64,000 nt of DNA from Rhizobium laguerreae. Its GTDB lineage: Bacteria > Pseudomonadota > Alphaproteobacteria > Rhizobiales > Rhizobiaceae. Of the stretch, positions 8,710-19,078 are shown piece by piece (position 1 is the stretch's first letter; every line of letters starts with the position of its first letter). The notes beneath the pieces are model-generated. The model searched no databases. It was not told where the DNA came from and worked only from the letters and a program-made list of their open reading frames with translations. The position numbers and the translations under genes are program-made. The stretch lies in NCBI RefSeq assembly GCF_002008165.1, contig NZ_MRDM01000009.1, positions 310,001-374,000 on the forward strand, given 5' to 3'.

Positions 8710-8740
8710 GGCTGTCCGGGGCGTGAAGCGCCGGACAGCC
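8710..8740 (+). promoter_or_regulatory. Strong hairpin between binding-protein and ATPase genes
   Basis: GGCTGTCCGG at 8710-8719 pairs perfectly with CCGGACAGCC at 8731-8740, and no T-run follows. Such structures after binding-protein genes commonly protect the upstream message from 3' decay and keep the binding protein in excess over the membrane parts. Confidence 0.65.
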
Positions 8741-8763
8741 ACCGCGAGCGTGAGGAGGAGTCG

Positions 8764-10305
8764 ATGATGGCGTCGGTGCCGGTTCTGGAAATCCGCAATG
8801 TCAGCAAGCACTTCGGTGCGGTGAAGGCGTTGACGGAGGTGAGCTTCAGCCTGGAAAGAGGCGAGGTTCATGCGCTTTGCGGCGAAAACGGCGCGGGCAA
8901 GTCGACGCTGATGAACATCATTGCCGGCGTGCTGCAGCCGACCGAGGGGGACGTTCTCGTCGACGGCGTGCCGGTAAAGGTGACGTCGCCGGCCGTGGCG
9001 CAAGCGCTCGGGCTTGGCCTCGTGCATCAGGAAATCGCGCTCTGCCCCGATGCGACGGTGGCCGAGAACATGTTCATGGCCGCGACCAACCGCCGCCGCT
9101 CGCCTTTCATGAACTATAACAGGCTGGAGCGGGATGCGCAGGTCGTGATGAACCGTCTGGCGCCGATCGACGTGCGCCGCAAAGTCGGCGACTTGTCGAT
9201 TTCCAGCCAGCAGCTTGTCGAGATCGCCAAGGCGCTGACGCTCGATTGCCGGGTGCTGATCTTCGACGAACCGACGGCGGCATTGACGGAATCGGAGACG
9301 CAGATCCTGTTCGCAATCATCCGCGACCTGAAGGCGCAGGGTATTTCGATCATCTATATTAGCCACCGCATGGCCGAAATCTTCAGCCTGTGCGACCGGG
9401 TCACCGTGTTTCGCGATGGCCGCTACGTCTCGACGGAGAAAGTGGCGGACGTGACGCCGGATGATGTGGTGCGCCGGATGGTCGGGCGCGAGATCACCCA
9501 GCTTTATCCGGAAAAGCAGGCGCCGGCGGAGCGGACCGACGAGATCATTCTCAGTGTCCGCGATCTCGGCGACGGCAGCCGCTTCACGGATGTGAACTTC
9601 GACCTGCGCAAAGGGGAAATTCTCGGCGTCGGCGGGCTGATCGGCTCAGGCCGCACCGAAATAGCCGAAGGTATTTGCGGATTGCGGCTGGTAACCGACG
9701 GCGAGGTGCAGCTGCATGGACAGCGGCTGCGGGCGCGCTCCTATGCGCAGGCCGCGCAGGCGGGCGTCGTCTACCTGTCGGAAGACCGGAAAGGCTCCGG
9801 CATTTTCCTCGATCTTTCCATTGCCCAGAACATTGCCGTTCTCGATTTGAAATCGCTGACCGGACCGCTGGGGCTGTTGAATTCCAAGGCCGAGGCGGAT
9901 CGTGCCCACAACCTGGTCCGGCGGCTCGGCGTGCGGATGGGTGGCATCGACATGCCGGTCTCATCGCTGTCCGGCGGAAACCAGCAGAAGGTGGCGATTG
10001 CCAAGCAGCTGGCGGTCAATCCCAAGGTCATCCTGATGGATGAGCCGACCCGCGGCATCGATGTCGGCGCCAAATCGGAAATCCACCGGCTGCTGCGCGA
10101 TCTCGCGCGCTCCGGCATCGGCATCGTCGTGATCTCGTCGGAACTGCCGGAGCTTCTCGGCCTGTGCGACCGAGTGCTGGTCATCCACGAAGGTACAGTG
10201 GCAGGCGAGGTCGAAGGCGAGGCGATGACGGAGGAAGCGATCATGCGGCTCGCCTCGGGTATCGGCGGCCACAACAATTCAAAGGCATCAGAGCATGCCG
10301 CATAG
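8764..10305 (+). CDS. Sugar ABC transporter ATPase, two fused nucleotide-binding domains
   Basis: A 513-residue RbsA/XylG/LsrA-type ATPase with two tandem nucleotide-binding domains. Domain 1 has Walker [11 protein letters not shown] near residue 40 and Walker [12 protein letters not shown]; its signature is the divergent [15 protein letters not shown]. Domain 2 has the degenerate P-loop GLIGSGRTE, a normal [15 protein letters not shown] signature and [14 protein letters not shown]. This asymmetry is normal for the CUT2 class, where one site is less active. GAGGAG at 8754-8759 precedes the start, and a second ATG follows immediately at 8767. It lies 65 bases after the binding protein, past a hairpin. 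Confidence 0.92.
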   Translation: MMASVPVLEIRNVSKHFGAVKALTEVSFSLERGEVHALCGENGAGKSTLMNIIAGVLQPTEGDVLVDGVPVKVTSPAVAQALGLGLVHQEIALCPDATVAENMFMAATNRRRSPFMNYNRLERDAQVVMNRLAPIDVRRKVGDLSISSQQLVEIAKALTLDCRVLIFDEPTAALTESETQILFAIIRDLKAQGISIIYISHRMAEIFSLCDRVTVFRDGRYVSTEKVADVTPDDVVRRMVGREITQLYPEKQAPAERTDEIILSVRDLGDGSRFTDVNFDLRKGEILGVGGLIGSGRTEIAEGICGLRLVTDGEVQLHGQRLRARSYAQAAQAGVVYLSEDRKGSGIFLDLSIAQNIAVLDLKSLTGPLGLLNSKAEADRAHNLVRRLGVRMGGIDMPVSSLSGGNQQKVAIAKQLAVNPKVILMDEPTRGIDVGAKSEIHRLLRDLARSGIGIVVISSELPELLGLCDRVLVIHEGTVAGEVEGEAMTEEAIMRLASGIGGHNNSKASEHAA

Positions 10306-10333
10306 GGAAAAAGCAGGGGCAGGAGACAGGGTC

Positions 10334-11326
10334 ATGGCGGACGCTACATTGGCAACGGCACATCAGGCACGCGCGCCCGGCTGGAAACGGCTGGGGACGA
10401 TGCGCGAGGCGGGCCTGATCGCGATCATCCTGACGCTCTGCATCGTCATGAGCTTCGCCTCGCCGCATTTTCTGACGCTCGGTAATTTCCGGGCGATGCT
10501 GATGTCGTTTTCGGTCGAAGGGATCGTCGTCGTCGGCATGACCATCCTGTTGATCGTCGGCGGCATCGACCTGTCGGTCGGCTCGGTCGTCTGCTTCTCA
10601 ATGGTGCTGTCGGGTTCACTGTTCCTGATGGGGCTCGATCCCTGGAGCGCATCCCTGATCGGCGTTATCGCCAGCGGCCTGATCGGCTGTGTCATGGGCT
10701 TCTTCGTCACGATCGTCGGGCTCAACCATTTCATCACATCGCTTGCGGCCATGGTCATCGTGCGCGGTATCTGCCTGATCATCACCAAGGGCACGCCGCT
10801 GTCGCTGTTCACCTTGCCACCCTCGTTCAAGGCGGTCGGGCAGGGCACATTCTATGGCGTCCCCTATGTGATCCTGATTTTTGTTGCGGTCGTCGTGCTG
10901 TTCGATTTCCTGCTGCGCCGGGCAACTGCCTTCCGCAAGGTATTCTACACCGGCAGCAACGAGAAGGCGGCGCTCTATTCCGGCATCAAGACCAACCAGG
11001 TGAAGTTCTGGGTGACGGTGCTCTGCGCCACGCTATCAGGTGTTGCCGGGGTGATCTACATGTCCCGCTTCGGTGCCGCGACCCCGACCTTTGGCGTCGG
11101 CATGGAACTCAACATCATCGCAGCCGCGGTGATCGGCGGTGCGTCGCTGAATGGTGGCTCCGGCACGATCCTAGGAGCAATTCTTGGTATTGCCCTGCTG
11201 TCGGTCGTCACAAGCTCATTGATCTTGCTCGACGTGTCTGTCTATTGGCAAGATATGATCAAAGGCTGCATTCTGCTTGCCGCCGTCTCGATCGACCATT
11301 TCCTGCACAAGCGGAAGGCTGCCTGA
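10334..11326 (+). CDS. Sugar ABC transporter permease, CUT2 class
   Basis: A 330-residue inner-membrane permease of the RbsC/LsrC type with about eight to ten hydrophobic helices. The IVGGIDLSVGS motif near residue 76-86 is the hallmark of this family. The start at 10334 is preferred over an upstream ATG at 10295 because GGAGA lies about seven bases before it. Only one permease gene is present, so a homodimer is expected, unlike the LsrC/LsrD pair of true AI-2 systems. Confidence 0.9.
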   Translation: MADATLATAHQARAPGWKRLGTMREAGLIAIILTLCIVMSFASPHFLTLGNFRAMLMSFSVEGIVVVGMTILLIVGGIDLSVGSVVCFSMVLSGSLFLMGLDPWSASLIGVIASGLIGCVMGFFVTIVGLNHFITSLAAMVIVRGICLIITKGTPLSLFTLPPSFKAVGQGTFYGVPYVILIFVAVVVLFDFLLRRATAFRKVFYTGSNEKAALYSGIKTNQVKFWVTVLCATLSGVAGVIYMSRFGAATPTFGVGMELNIIAAAVIGGASLNGGSGTILGAILGIALLSVVTSSLILLDVSVYWQDMIKGCILLAAVSIDHFLHKRKAA

Positions 11327-11327
11327 T

Positions 11328-12332
11328 ATGCCGATAGCCAAGCTCAAACCCGCAAATGCGCCGCGCGAGGAAATCGTCATCGCCCGGCAGATGCACCAGG
11401 CTCTGGTCCTGCATTTCCTCGAGGGACTGACACAGGCGCAGATTGCCGATCAGCTCGGCATCTCGCACGCCACCGTCAACCGCCTGATCAAGCGCGGCCG
11501 CCAGCTCGGCCTGGTCGAGATCAAGATCAAGTCGCCGGTCGAGCCGCTGGTCGACATGGAAGAACGGCTCCAAGCGCTTGGCGGCATCGGCCGCGCCGTG
11601 GTGGTGCCGACAGTGTCCGACAACCCGCAGACGGCGCTTCAAGCCGTCGGCGAAGCGGCAGCAAGGTTGCTGCTGGAAGAGATCACCGATGGCGATACGA
11701 TCTGCATCACCGGCGGCAAAGGGGTGAGCGCCGTCGTTGCCGGTCTGCAGCCGCCGCGTCGGTTCAATGTCGAGGTCATTCCAGTAACCGGCTGCGTCCA
11801 GGGTAAGCACTATACCGACGTCAACCATGTCTCGACCTTGATGGCCGACCGGCTTGGGGGGCGTTCCTACCAAATCCATGCGCCCCTCTTTGCCGACGAT
11901 GCCGAGCAGCGGGCGATGCTGATCACCATGCGTTCCGTCGCAGACGTTTTCAAACGGGCGCGTGAGGCGAAGGTGGCGGTGGTCGGCATCGGCTCGATCC
12001 TCTCGGACGATTCGAGCTATTACGAGCTGCATCCGTCCTCGAGCACCGACCGCGCCGCGATCGAGCGGTCCGGTGCCTCCTGCGAGTTGCTGGCGCATCT
12101 GCTCGATGATCATGGCCAGATCTGCGACTACAGCCTCAACCGTTCGCTGGTGTCGCTGACGCTGCCGGAATTCGCCTCGATCCCCACCAAGATCGGTGTG
12201 GCGAGCGGGCCGAACAAGGCAGGTCCGATCCTCAGCGTTCTGCGCGGCAATCATCTGGATACGCTGGTGACCGATGAGGCGACGGGTGCGCGGGTGCTGG
12301 CATTGGCGAATGGGGAGAGAAAATGGGCATGA
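11328..12332 (+). CDS. SorC/DeoR-type sugar-responsive transcriptional regulator
   Basis: A 334-residue SorC-family regulator. Residues about 20-60 form a sigma-factor-like helix-turn-helix (LVLHFLEGLTQAQIADQLGI, then SHATVNRLIKRGRQLGLVEI). The rest is the phosphosugar-binding NagB/RpiA-like domain, with GDTICITGGKGVSAVV, GCVQGKHYTDVNHV and VVGIGSILSDDSSYYEL. Family members (SorC, DeoR of Bacillus, LsrR, EryD) are usually released from DNA by a phosphorylated substrate, here presumably the product of the FGGY kinase in the same operon. It starts one base after the permease stop and overlaps the next gene. Confidence 0.88.
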   Translation: MPIAKLKPANAPREEIVIARQMHQALVLHFLEGLTQAQIADQLGISHATVNRLIKRGRQLGLVEIKIKSPVEPLVDMEERLQALGGIGRAVVVPTVSDNPQTALQAVGEAAARLLLEEITDGDTICITGGKGVSAVVAGLQPPRRFNVEVIPVTGCVQGKHYTDVNHVSTLMADRLGGRSYQIHAPLFADDAEQRAMLITMRSVADVFKRAREAKVAVVGIGSILSDDSSYYELHPSSSTDRAAIERSGASCELLAHLLDDHGQICDYSLNRSLVSLTLPEFASIPTKIGVASGPNKAGPILSVLRGNHLDTLVTDEATGARVLALANGERKWA

Positions 12333-13324
12333 GCGGACAGCAATTGACACGTGAGATCGGCAAATCGGGCGTTTCCGCCTCGGCGGTGGGATTGGGCACC
12401 TGGGCGATCGGGGGCTGGATGTGGGGCGGGACAGACGAGGCCGAATCCATCGCGGCGATCCAGGCATCGCTCGATGCCGGCGTGACGCTGATCGACACGG
12501 CGCCGGCCTATGGGCTTGGACGTTCCGAGGAGATCGTCGGCAAGGCACTGAGCGGGCGCCGCGACAAGGCTGTCATCGCCACCAAATGCGGCCTTGTCTG
12601 GCATACGCAGAAGGGCCGTCATTTTTTCGACCAGGACGGCAAGCCGGTGCACCGTTATCTCGGCCGCGACGCGATCCTGCATGAGGTCGAGGAAAGCCTG
12701 AGGCGGCTCGGAACCGACTATATCGACCTCTACATCACCCATTGGCAAGATCCGACGACCCCTATCGGGGAAACGATGCGGGCGCTGGAAGACCTGCGCA
12801 CATCGGGCAAGATCCGGGCGATCGGTGCAAGCAATGTCAGTCCCGACGACCTCAATGCCTATATCGCTGTCGGTGGTCTCGACGCGATTCAGGAGCGGTT
12901 CAGCATGATCGACCGGGAGATCGAGGCGGAGCTTCTGCCGCTGACCAAGGCCAACAGCATTGCAACGCTGAGCTACTCGTCGCTGGCGCTGGGGTTGCTG
13001 TCCGGCACCATCGGTCCTGACCGTGTCTTCTCAGGTGACGACCAGCGCAAGGGCAATCCGCGCTTTTCGGTCGACAACCGCCAGAAGGCAACAGCGCTGG
13101 CCGACGCCATCCGGCCGGTCGCCGAAAGACACGACGCCAGCATCGCCCAGATCGTGATTGCCTGGACGTTGGCGCAGCCGGGCGTCACCTTTGCACTTTG
13201 CGGGGCGCGCAATCCGGCACAAGCGCTCGACAATGCGCGGGCGGGGACGATCCGGCTGGATGCGGCCGAGCTTGCTGCCATCGATACGGCCATAGCGGCG
13301 AAACTGACTGACATGGACAGGTAG
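12323..13324 (+). CDS. Aldo/keto reductase
   Basis: A 333-residue NAD(P)H-dependent aldo/keto reductase with the TIM-barrel pattern of the family. The catalytic tetrad is visible: Asp and Tyr in LIDTAPAYGLGRSEE, Lys in VIATKCGLVW, and His in LYITHWQDP. The cofactor end has SYSSLALGLLSG and the late segment TFALCGARNPAQALDNA. It overlaps the regulator gene by ten bases and has GGGGAGAG just upstream of its ATG. In this operon it probably interconverts a sugar or polyol with its carbonyl form before or after phosphorylation; the substrate is unknown. Confidence 0.88.
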   Translation: MGMSGQQLTREIGKSGVSASAVGLGTWAIGGWMWGGTDEAESIAAIQASLDAGVTLIDTAPAYGLGRSEEIVGKALSGRRDKAVIATKCGLVWHTQKGRHFFDQDGKPVHRYLGRDAILHEVEESLRRLGTDYIDLYITHWQDPTTPIGETMRALEDLRTSGKIRAIGASNVSPDDLNAYIAVGGLDAIQERFSMIDREIEAELLPLTKANSIATLSYSSLALGLLSGTIGPDRVFSGDDQRKGNPRFSVDNRQKATALADAIRPVAERHDASIAQIVIAWTLAQPGVTFALCGARNPAQALDNARAGTIRLDAAELAAIDTAIAAKLTDMDR

Positions 13325-13336
13325 CGGATCGCCATC

Positions 13337-15082
13337 ATGAATCGGCAAGAGATATTGGACGGGCTCCGCCAGAGCCCAAAGGTGGACGTCTGTGTCATCG
13401 GCGGCGGCATCAACGGCATCAGCGTTTTTCGGGAGTTGGCGCTGCAGGGGCTGAATGTGCTGCTCGTCGAGAAACACGACTATTGCTCCGGGGCCAGTTC
13501 GGCGCTGTCGCGCATGGTGCATGGCGGGCTCCGCTATCTTGAAAATGGCGAATTCAAGCTGGTGCAGGAATCGCTGGTCGAGCGGGACCGTCTGCTGCGC
13601 AATGCGCCGCATTACGTCGCGCCGCTGCCGACGACGGTGCCGGTGTTCGATATCTTTTCCGGCCTCGGCAATGGCATCGTCCGCTTCCTGGGCCTCAGCC
13701 GCCGCCCGAGCCGGCGTGGCGCCGTCGCCATCAAGGCGGGCCTGTGCATCTATGATTTCCTGACCCGCAAACGGGCGCTGATGCCGCGCCACCAGTTTCG
13801 CGGTCGGCGTGGAACGCTTGCCAAGTGGCCGGCGCTCAATCCCGACATCAAGAGTTCCGCCACCTATTTCGACGCTTGGGTGAGCCATCCCGAGCGGCTG
13901 GGCATCGAGCTTCTGCAGGATGGTCTTTCTGCAAAGTTCGGAGCGATGGCGCTGAACTATGCGGAACTGCAGCGGACAGAGGATGGTCGATACCGCGTCG
14001 AAGACCAGATCGGTGGCGCGTCCGTTGCCGTCGAACCGACGCTGATCATCAACGCCACCGGCGGCTGGATCGACATCGCCAATCAGACCCTGTTTTCGCC
14101 GGAAGCGCGGCCGGCTCCGTTGATGGGCGGCACCAAGGGCTCGCATTTGATCGTCGACAATGCGGATCTGCGCGACGCGCTCGCCGGTCACATGATCTAC
14201 TATGAGAACGAAGACGGTCGGATCTGTATCCTGTTTCCCTATCTCGGCAAGGTTCTCGTCGGTTCCACCGATATCCGCGTCGACGATCCGGAAACGGTGC
14301 GCTGCGAGGCCGACGAGCGGGACTATATCCTGCAATCGCTCGCCTTCGTGCTGCCTGATATCGCCATCAGGCCGGAACAGATCGTTTTCCAGTTTTCCGG
14401 CGTGCGGCCGCTGCCGGCCAGCACCGACAGTTTTACCGGCCGCATCCCGCGCGATCATTTCTGCACTGTCATAGAGCCGAAGGATGGCGGCCCGCCGGTT
14501 CTGTGCATGATCGGTGGCAAGTGGACGACATTTCGGTCCTTCGGGGAACTGGCGGCCGACATGGCTTTGGAACGACTAGGCCGGCAGCGCCGCGTTGCGA
14601 CAACCGATCGGCCGATCGGCGGCGGGCAGGCATTTCCGGCCAACGTGCCTGTCTGGCTTGCGCAGGCGGCCAGCAAAGGCCTTCCCGGTGGGCGCATGGC
14701 TGAGCTGTTTGCCCGGTACGGCACGGATGCCGAGGCGGTTGCCGGCTTCATCGTGGCAGGCCCCGATACAGTGTTGCCGCACGCCGGCTACTCGGTGCGC
14801 GAATTGCAGTTTCTGATCCGCGAGGAAGCGGTGGAACATCTCGACGACCTGCTTTTGCGGCGCACGACGCTGGCCGTTTCGGGCGAGCTTTCGCTCGACA
14901 TGATGGATGCAGCACTCGACCTGCTGACGCAGGAAAAGCATTGGACGCTCGCGCATCGCACCCGTGAGCGCCACCGTTTTCTCACCCTTCTCACCGAACG
15001 CCACGGCGTCGACGAAGACATGCTTTCGGCAAGGAACGAACCAAGGAGCACAGAATGCGACACAACAGCAAAGTCCGGATGA
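13337..15082 (+). CDS. GlpD-like FAD-dependent phosphopolyol dehydrogenase
   Basis: A 581-residue FAD-dependent oxidoreductase of the glycerol-3-phosphate dehydrogenase (GlpD/GlpA) family. The FAD-binding motif VIGGGINGISVFRELALQG lies at residues about 20-38, with VEKHDYCSGASSALSRMVHG after it. The C-terminal GlpD cap is present (YSVRELQFLIREEAVEHLDD and LLRRTTLA). Because neighbours are an FGGY kinase and an aldolase, the likely substrate is a phosphorylated polyol other than glycerol-3-phosphate, as for EryB in erythritol catabolism; this is inference. Its 3' end overlaps the aldolase gene by 28 bases. Confidence 0.85.
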   Translation: MNRQEILDGLRQSPKVDVCVIGGGINGISVFRELALQGLNVLLVEKHDYCSGASSALSRMVHGGLRYLENGEFKLVQESLVERDRLLRNAPHYVAPLPTTVPVFDIFSGLGNGIVRFLGLSRRPSRRGAVAIKAGLCIYDFLTRKRALMPRHQFRGRRGTLAKWPALNPDIKSSATYFDAWVSHPERLGIELLQDGLSAKFGAMALNYAELQRTEDGRYRVEDQIGGASVAVEPTLIINATGGWIDIANQTLFSPEARPAPLMGGTKGSHLIVDNADLRDALAGHMIYYENEDGRICILFPYLGKVLVGSTDIRVDDPETVRCEADERDYILQSLAFVLPDIAIRPEQIVFQFSGVRPLPASTDSFTGRIPRDHFCTVIEPKDGGPPVLCMIGGKWTTFRSFGELAADMALERLGRQRRVATTDRPIGGGQAFPANVPVWLAQAASKGLPGGRMAELFARYGTDAEAVAGFIVAGPDTVLPHAGYSVRELQFLIREEAVEHLDDLLLRRTTLAVSGELSLDMMDAALDLLTQEKHWTLAHRTRERHRFLTLLTERHGVDEDMLSARNEPRSTECDTTAKSG

Positions 15083-15897
15083 ACCGGCTGTTCGGCGGCG
15101 GCCGCTGCCTCGACGTGGCGATCGATCACGGCGTCTGCAACGAACCATCCTTCCTCAACGGGCTGGAGGATATTCAGGCCGTCGTCAAGGCCCTGGTTTC
15201 TGCCGGGCCGGATGCGATCCAGATGAATTACGGCCAGGCGGACCTGCTGCAGGACGTGCCCGGCAAGGACAAGCCGGCGCTGGTCATGCGCATCGACATG
15301 GGCAATCCCTATAACCGGATCCGCCACCGCGACATGTGGGCCGTGCTGCAGAACGAGGCCGAGCCGTTGATCGGCGCGATCGAAATGGATGCGGCCTGCG
15401 TCGTCGTCAACCTGTTCATGCTGCCGGACGAGCCGGACCTGTTCCGCCAATGCGTGCAGAATATTTCCCGTGTGCGGGCCGATTGCGACAAGTATGGCAT
15501 GCCGCTGATGATCGAGCCGTTGGTGATGCAGCCGGTCACCGAAAGTGGCGGCTACATGGTCGATGGCGATGCGGACAAGATCGTTACCTTGACGCGGCTC
15601 GCGCGTGAGATAGGGGCGGATATCGTCAAGGCGGATCCGACCACCAATGCCGAGGATTTCCACAAAGTGGTGGAAGCAGCCCGTTGCCCGGTTCTGGTGC
15701 GCGGCGGCGGCAAGGAAGATCTTCGTGCCGTCTTCGACAAATCCGCAGCATTGATGCGACAGGGCGCAATGGGCATGGTCTATGGGCGCAACATCTATCA
15801 GCATGCCAATCCGAGTGCGGTGGTGCGCGGGTTGATGGCGATCGTGCACGAGGATGCGAACGGCGAACAGGCCTTTACGCTCTACCAGCAGGGCTGA
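15055..15897 (+). CDS. Class I aldolase of the DeoC/FbaB/LsrF group
   Basis: A 280-residue TIM-barrel protein of the class I aldolase DhnA/LsrF type. Landmarks are DVAIDHGVCNEP near the N terminus, MNYGQADLL, PLMIEPLVMQPV in the middle, ADIVKADPTTNAEDF with a likely Schiff-base lysine, and VLVRGGGKED as phosphate-binding loop, followed by GAMGMVYGRNIYQH. AAGGAG precedes the ATG, which lies inside the end of the GlpD-like gene. It should cleave the keto-phosphosugar formed by kinase and dehydrogenase, or act as a thiolase-like enzyme as LsrF does. Confidence 0.85.
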   Translation: MRHNSKVRMNRLFGGGRCLDVAIDHGVCNEPSFLNGLEDIQAVVKALVSAGPDAIQMNYGQADLLQDVPGKDKPALVMRIDMGNPYNRIRHRDMWAVLQNEAEPLIGAIEMDAACVVVNLFMLPDEPDLFRQCVQNISRVRADCDKYGMPLMIEPLVMQPVTESGGYMVDGDADKIVTLTRLAREIGADIVKADPTTNAEDFHKVVEAARCPVLVRGGGKEDLRAVFDKSAALMRQGAMGMVYGRNIYQHANPSAVVRGLMAIVHEDANGEQAFTLYQQG

Positions 15898-15929
15898 GCA
15901 GCAATTTCGAATCTTGGGAGGGGTTCTGC

Positions 15930-17456
15930 ATGGGAGAGTATCTTTTGGGGCTCGACGCCGGAAACACCGTCCTCAAGGCGGTGATTTTCGACCGGGCGGG
16001 CAACGAGATCGCGGCTGCGTCGGAAGAGGGACACAGCCGCATGCCAAGCCCGGGGCATGTCGAGCGGGGTCTGGACGAATTATGGGCGAATGCCCGGCAG
16101 GTCATCCGCGCCTGTATCGAAAAGGCAGGGATCCCTCCGGAGGAAATCGCCGCGATCGGTTGCGCCGGGCATGGCAACGGTCTCTATGCGCTTGATCGCG
16201 ACGGCGCTCCGCTCATCGGCATCCAGTCGCTCGACACGCGGGCGGCCGGGCTGGTCGATGAATGGCGAGAAGCCGGCGTTGGTGACCGGACCTATCCGAT
16301 TGCCCGCCAGCGCCCGTGGCCATCCCAGACGCCGACATTGCTTGCCTGGCTGAAGCGTCACCGGCCGGAACTGTTCAACCGCATCGGTACGGTGTTCTTC
16401 TCCAAGGATTTCGTCGTCAACCGCCTGACCGGCCGCCGCGTCAGCGAAGTATCCGACATGTCGGGTGCCGGTCTGCTCGATCTTGCCGCGCGCCGCTACG
16501 ACAAGGCACTGTTGGAGGCCTATGGACTGGGCGATTGCATGGACCTGTTGCCGCCGCTTATCGAAAGCGCCGACATTGCCGGTACGATAACGGAAGAGGT
16601 GGCGAGGCAAACCGGGCTCGCCGCCGGTACGCCGGTGGTCGGCGGGCTGTTCGACGTCGTCGCCTCGGCGCTCGGCTCCGGCGTTTCGCGCACCGGCAGC
16701 GCCTCGATCATTGCCGGCACCTGGAGCATCAACCAGGTCGTTATAGACGGTCCCGACCTCGACGGGCCGGTCTTCATGTCCTCGACCTTCGATCGCACCC
16801 GCTACATGGCAATGGAGAACAGCGCCACCTCGGCTGCCAATCTCGAATGGCTGGTGCGGGAGTTCTTCGAAGGCGAGCATGCGGAAGGCGTGTCGCCCTT
16901 CGATGCCTGCTGCGCACTGGCCGGGGCGATCGAGCCCGCGGCAGACGACCCGCTCTACCATCCATATCTCTATGGCGCCCAGCAGGACGGCCACGCGCGC
17001 GCCGGCTTCTACGGCATTGCCGGCTGGCACACCAAGGGGCATCTCGTTCGCGCGCTTCTTGAAGGTGTCGCCTTCGGCCATCGCCAGCACATCGAGACGA
17101 TCCGAAAGGCCGGTGCGGTGTTCAACGAGGCGGTGCTCTCCGGTGGCGGCTCGCGCAGCCTGATCTGGCCCCAGATCTTTGCCGATGTGCTCGGCGTACC
17201 TGTCACTGTTGCCCGCTCGCGTGAAACCGGTGCACTGGGGGCGGCGATCGCGGCCGGAACCGGCGTCGGCCTTTTCACAGACTTCGGCGCTGGTGCTGCG
17301 GCCATGGTCCGGACCGAGCGGCACTATCGCCCGGATGTCTCGCTTGAAGCGCATTATACGCGGCGCTACGCTCTCCATCAGGATATCGCCGAGGCGATGG
17401 CGCCGCTCTGGCGGCGTCTGACGGCGGTCCCACCGGCGGCAGCGGGGGCGGCGTGA
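15930..17456 (+). CDS. FGGY-family carbohydrate kinase, LyxK-like
   Basis: A 508-residue sugar or polyol kinase of the FGGY family. The N-terminal ATPase-fold strand reads [17 protein letters not shown]; the central [19 protein letters not shown] and the C-terminal [22 protein letters not shown] with [14 protein letters not shown] are typical. The overall run of segments recalls L-xylulokinase LyxK and erythritol kinase rather than glycerol kinase or LsrK. GGGAGGGG at 15916-15923 supports the start at 15930. It likely phosphorylates the imported substrate and so generates the inducer for the SorC regulator. Confidence 0.87.
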   Translation: MGEYLLGLDAGNTVLKAVIFDRAGNEIAAASEEGHSRMPSPGHVERGLDELWANARQVIRACIEKAGIPPEEIAAIGCAGHGNGLYALDRDGAPLIGIQSLDTRAAGLVDEWREAGVGDRTYPIARQRPWPSQTPTLLAWLKRHRPELFNRIGTVFFSKDFVVNRLTGRRVSEVSDMSGAGLLDLAARRYDKALLEAYGLGDCMDLLPPLIESADIAGTITEEVARQTGLAAGTPVVGGLFDVVASALGSGVSRTGSASIIAGTWSINQVVIDGPDLDGPVFMSSTFDRTRYMAMENSATSAANLEWLVREFFEGEHAEGVSPFDACCALAGAIEPAADDPLYHPYLYGAQQDGHARAGFYGIAGWHTKGHLVRALLEGVAFGHRQHIETIRKAGAVFNEAVLSGGGSRSLIWPQIFADVLGVPVTVARSRETGALGAAIAAGTGVGLFTDFGAGAAAMVRTERHYRPDVSLEAHYTRRYALHQDIAEAMAPLWRRLTAVPPAAAGAA

Positions 17457-19078
17457 ATATGCGTGCGAATGATGCAGCCATTGATGCGGGAAGCTACGAC
17501 TTCATCATCGTCGGCGCGGGATCGGCGGGATGCGTTCTGGCCAACCGGCTGTCGGCCGATCCGAAAACCCGCGTCCTGCTCCTCGAAGCGGGCGGCAGCG
17601 ACCGGTATCATTGGGTACATGTGCCGATCGGCTATCTCTACTGCATGGGCAATCCGCGCACCGATTGGATGATGAGGACGGCCGCGGAAGCCGGACTGAA
17701 TGGTCGGTCACTGCCCTATCCGCGTGGAAAAGTGCTGGGCGGCTGTTCGTCGATCAACGGCATGATCTATATGCGCGGCCAGGCGGCCGATTACGACGGC
17801 TGGCGGCAGGCGGGCAATTTCGGCTGGGGCTGGGACGACGTGCTGCCCTATTTCCTGAAATCCGAGGACAACTATCGGGGCCAGTCGCGGATGCATGGAG
17901 CAGGCGGCGAATGGCGGGTGGAAAAACAGCGGCTGTCCTGGCCGATCCTCGATGCCTTTCGCGATGCCGCCGAAGAACTCGGTATCCCGAAGACCGACGA
18001 TTTCAACGATGGCGACAATGAAGGCTCGGGCTATTTCGAGGTGAACCAGCGCGGTGGCCTGCGCTGGAACACGACCAAGGCCTTTCTGCGCCCGGCGATG
18101 AAGCGGCCCAATCTGCGTGTGCTGATCGGCGCCGAAACCGAGCGATTGGAATTCGACGGCAGAATAGTGACCGGCGTACGGTTCCGGCTTAACGGGCAGA
18201 ACCATCTGGCTCGCACCGGTCGCGAGGTCATTCTGTCTGCCGGTGCGATCAATTCGCCGAAAATCCTGGAGCTTTCCGGGGTTGGTCGACCGGATGTGCT
18301 GTTCGCTGCCGGACTGGACGTCGTCCATGAACTTCCGGGTGTCGGCGAAAACCTGCAGGACCATCTGCAAATCCGTACGGTCTTCCGCATCGAGGGCGCA
18401 AAGACGCTGAACCAGCTCTATCACAACCTGTTCACCCGGGCGGGCATGGGGCTTGAATATATGCTGCGCCGGTCCGGGCCGCTGTCGATGGCGCCGAGCC
18501 AGCTCGGTATCTTTGCCAAGAGCGATCCGGCTGTTGCGACCGCCGATCTCGAATATCACGTACAGCCTCTGAGCACCGACCGGCTCGGCGAGCCGCTGCA
18601 CAAATATCCCGCCGTCACCGTCTCCGTCTGCAATCTGCGGCCGGAGAGCCGGGGGGCCGTGCATGTTGTCGGCCCGGACTTTTCCGTGGCGCCGGAAATC
18701 CGCCCGAATTATCTTTCGACCGTCGGCGACCGGATGGTTGCGGCGAAATCGATCCGGCACGCCCGCCGGCTCATGGAGGCCGGTGCGATCGCCAAGTACC
18801 GGCCGCAGGAGATGCTGCCGGGCACGGAATACCGGACTGACGAGGAACTGATCCGTCGCGTCGGCGATATCGCCACAACGATCTTCCATCCGGTCGGTAC
18901 CTGCAAGATGGGCAGCGACACGATGGCGGTTGTCGATCCGCAATTGCGGGTGCATGGGCTGGAGAAACTGCGGGTGGTCGATGCCTCGATCATGCCGACG
19001 ATCGTATCGGGCAATACCAACTCGCCGGTGATCATGATTGCCGAGAAGGCCGCGAAGAGCATTCTGTCAGGGGCGTGA
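17453..19078 (+). CDS. GMC-family FAD oxidoreductase (choline dehydrogenase-like)
   Basis: A 541-residue glucose-methanol-choline oxidoreductase. The FAD motif [17 protein letters not shown] is at residues about 19-35, with LLLEAGG, the first GMC signature region [20 protein letters not shown], and the second signature [15 protein letters not shown]. The catalytic His is in [13 protein letters not shown] and the Asn pair in [17 protein letters not shown]. The start is a GTG overlapping the kinase stop (GTGA), with an ATG two codons later. It probably oxidises an alcohol group of the polyol or an aromatic or aliphatic alcohol. It closes the operon. Confidence 0.87.
   Translation: MNMRANDAAIDAGSYDFIIVGAGSAGCVLANRLSADPKTRVLLLEAGGSDRYHWVHVPIGYLYCMGNPRTDWMMRTAAEAGLNGRSLPYPRGKVLGGCSSINGMIYMRGQAADYDGWRQAGNFGWGWDDVLPYFLKSEDNYRGQSRMHGAGGEWRVEKQRLSWPILDAFRDAAEELGIPKTDDFNDGDNEGSGYFEVNQRGGLRWNTTKAFLRPAMKRPNLRVLIGAETERLEFDGRIVTGVRFRLNGQNHLARTGREVILSAGAINSPKILELSGVGRPDVLFAAGLDVVHELPGVGENLQDHLQIRTVFRIEGAKTLNQLYHNLFTRAGMGLEYMLRRSGPLSMAPSQLGIFAKSDPAVATADLEYHVQPLSTDRLGEPLHKYPAVTVSVCNLRPESRGAVHVVGPDFSVAPEIRPNYLSTVGDRMVAAKSIRHARRLMEAGAIAKYRPQEMLPGTEYRTDEELIRRVGDIATTIFHPVGTCKMGSDTMAVVDPQLRVHGLEKLRVVDASIMPTIVSGNTNSPVIMIAEKAAKSILSGA

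Noticed and set aside
13031..14458. 475-codon minus-strand frame
   Set aside because: Antisense to the aldo/keto reductase and GlpD-like genes, both with intact catalytic motifs.
7670..17456. True AI-2 (lsr) uptake operon
   Set aside because: The set of gene families is similar, but the binding protein lacks the ligand Lys and Gln of LsrB, there is one permease, no LsrG, and a LyxK-like kinase.
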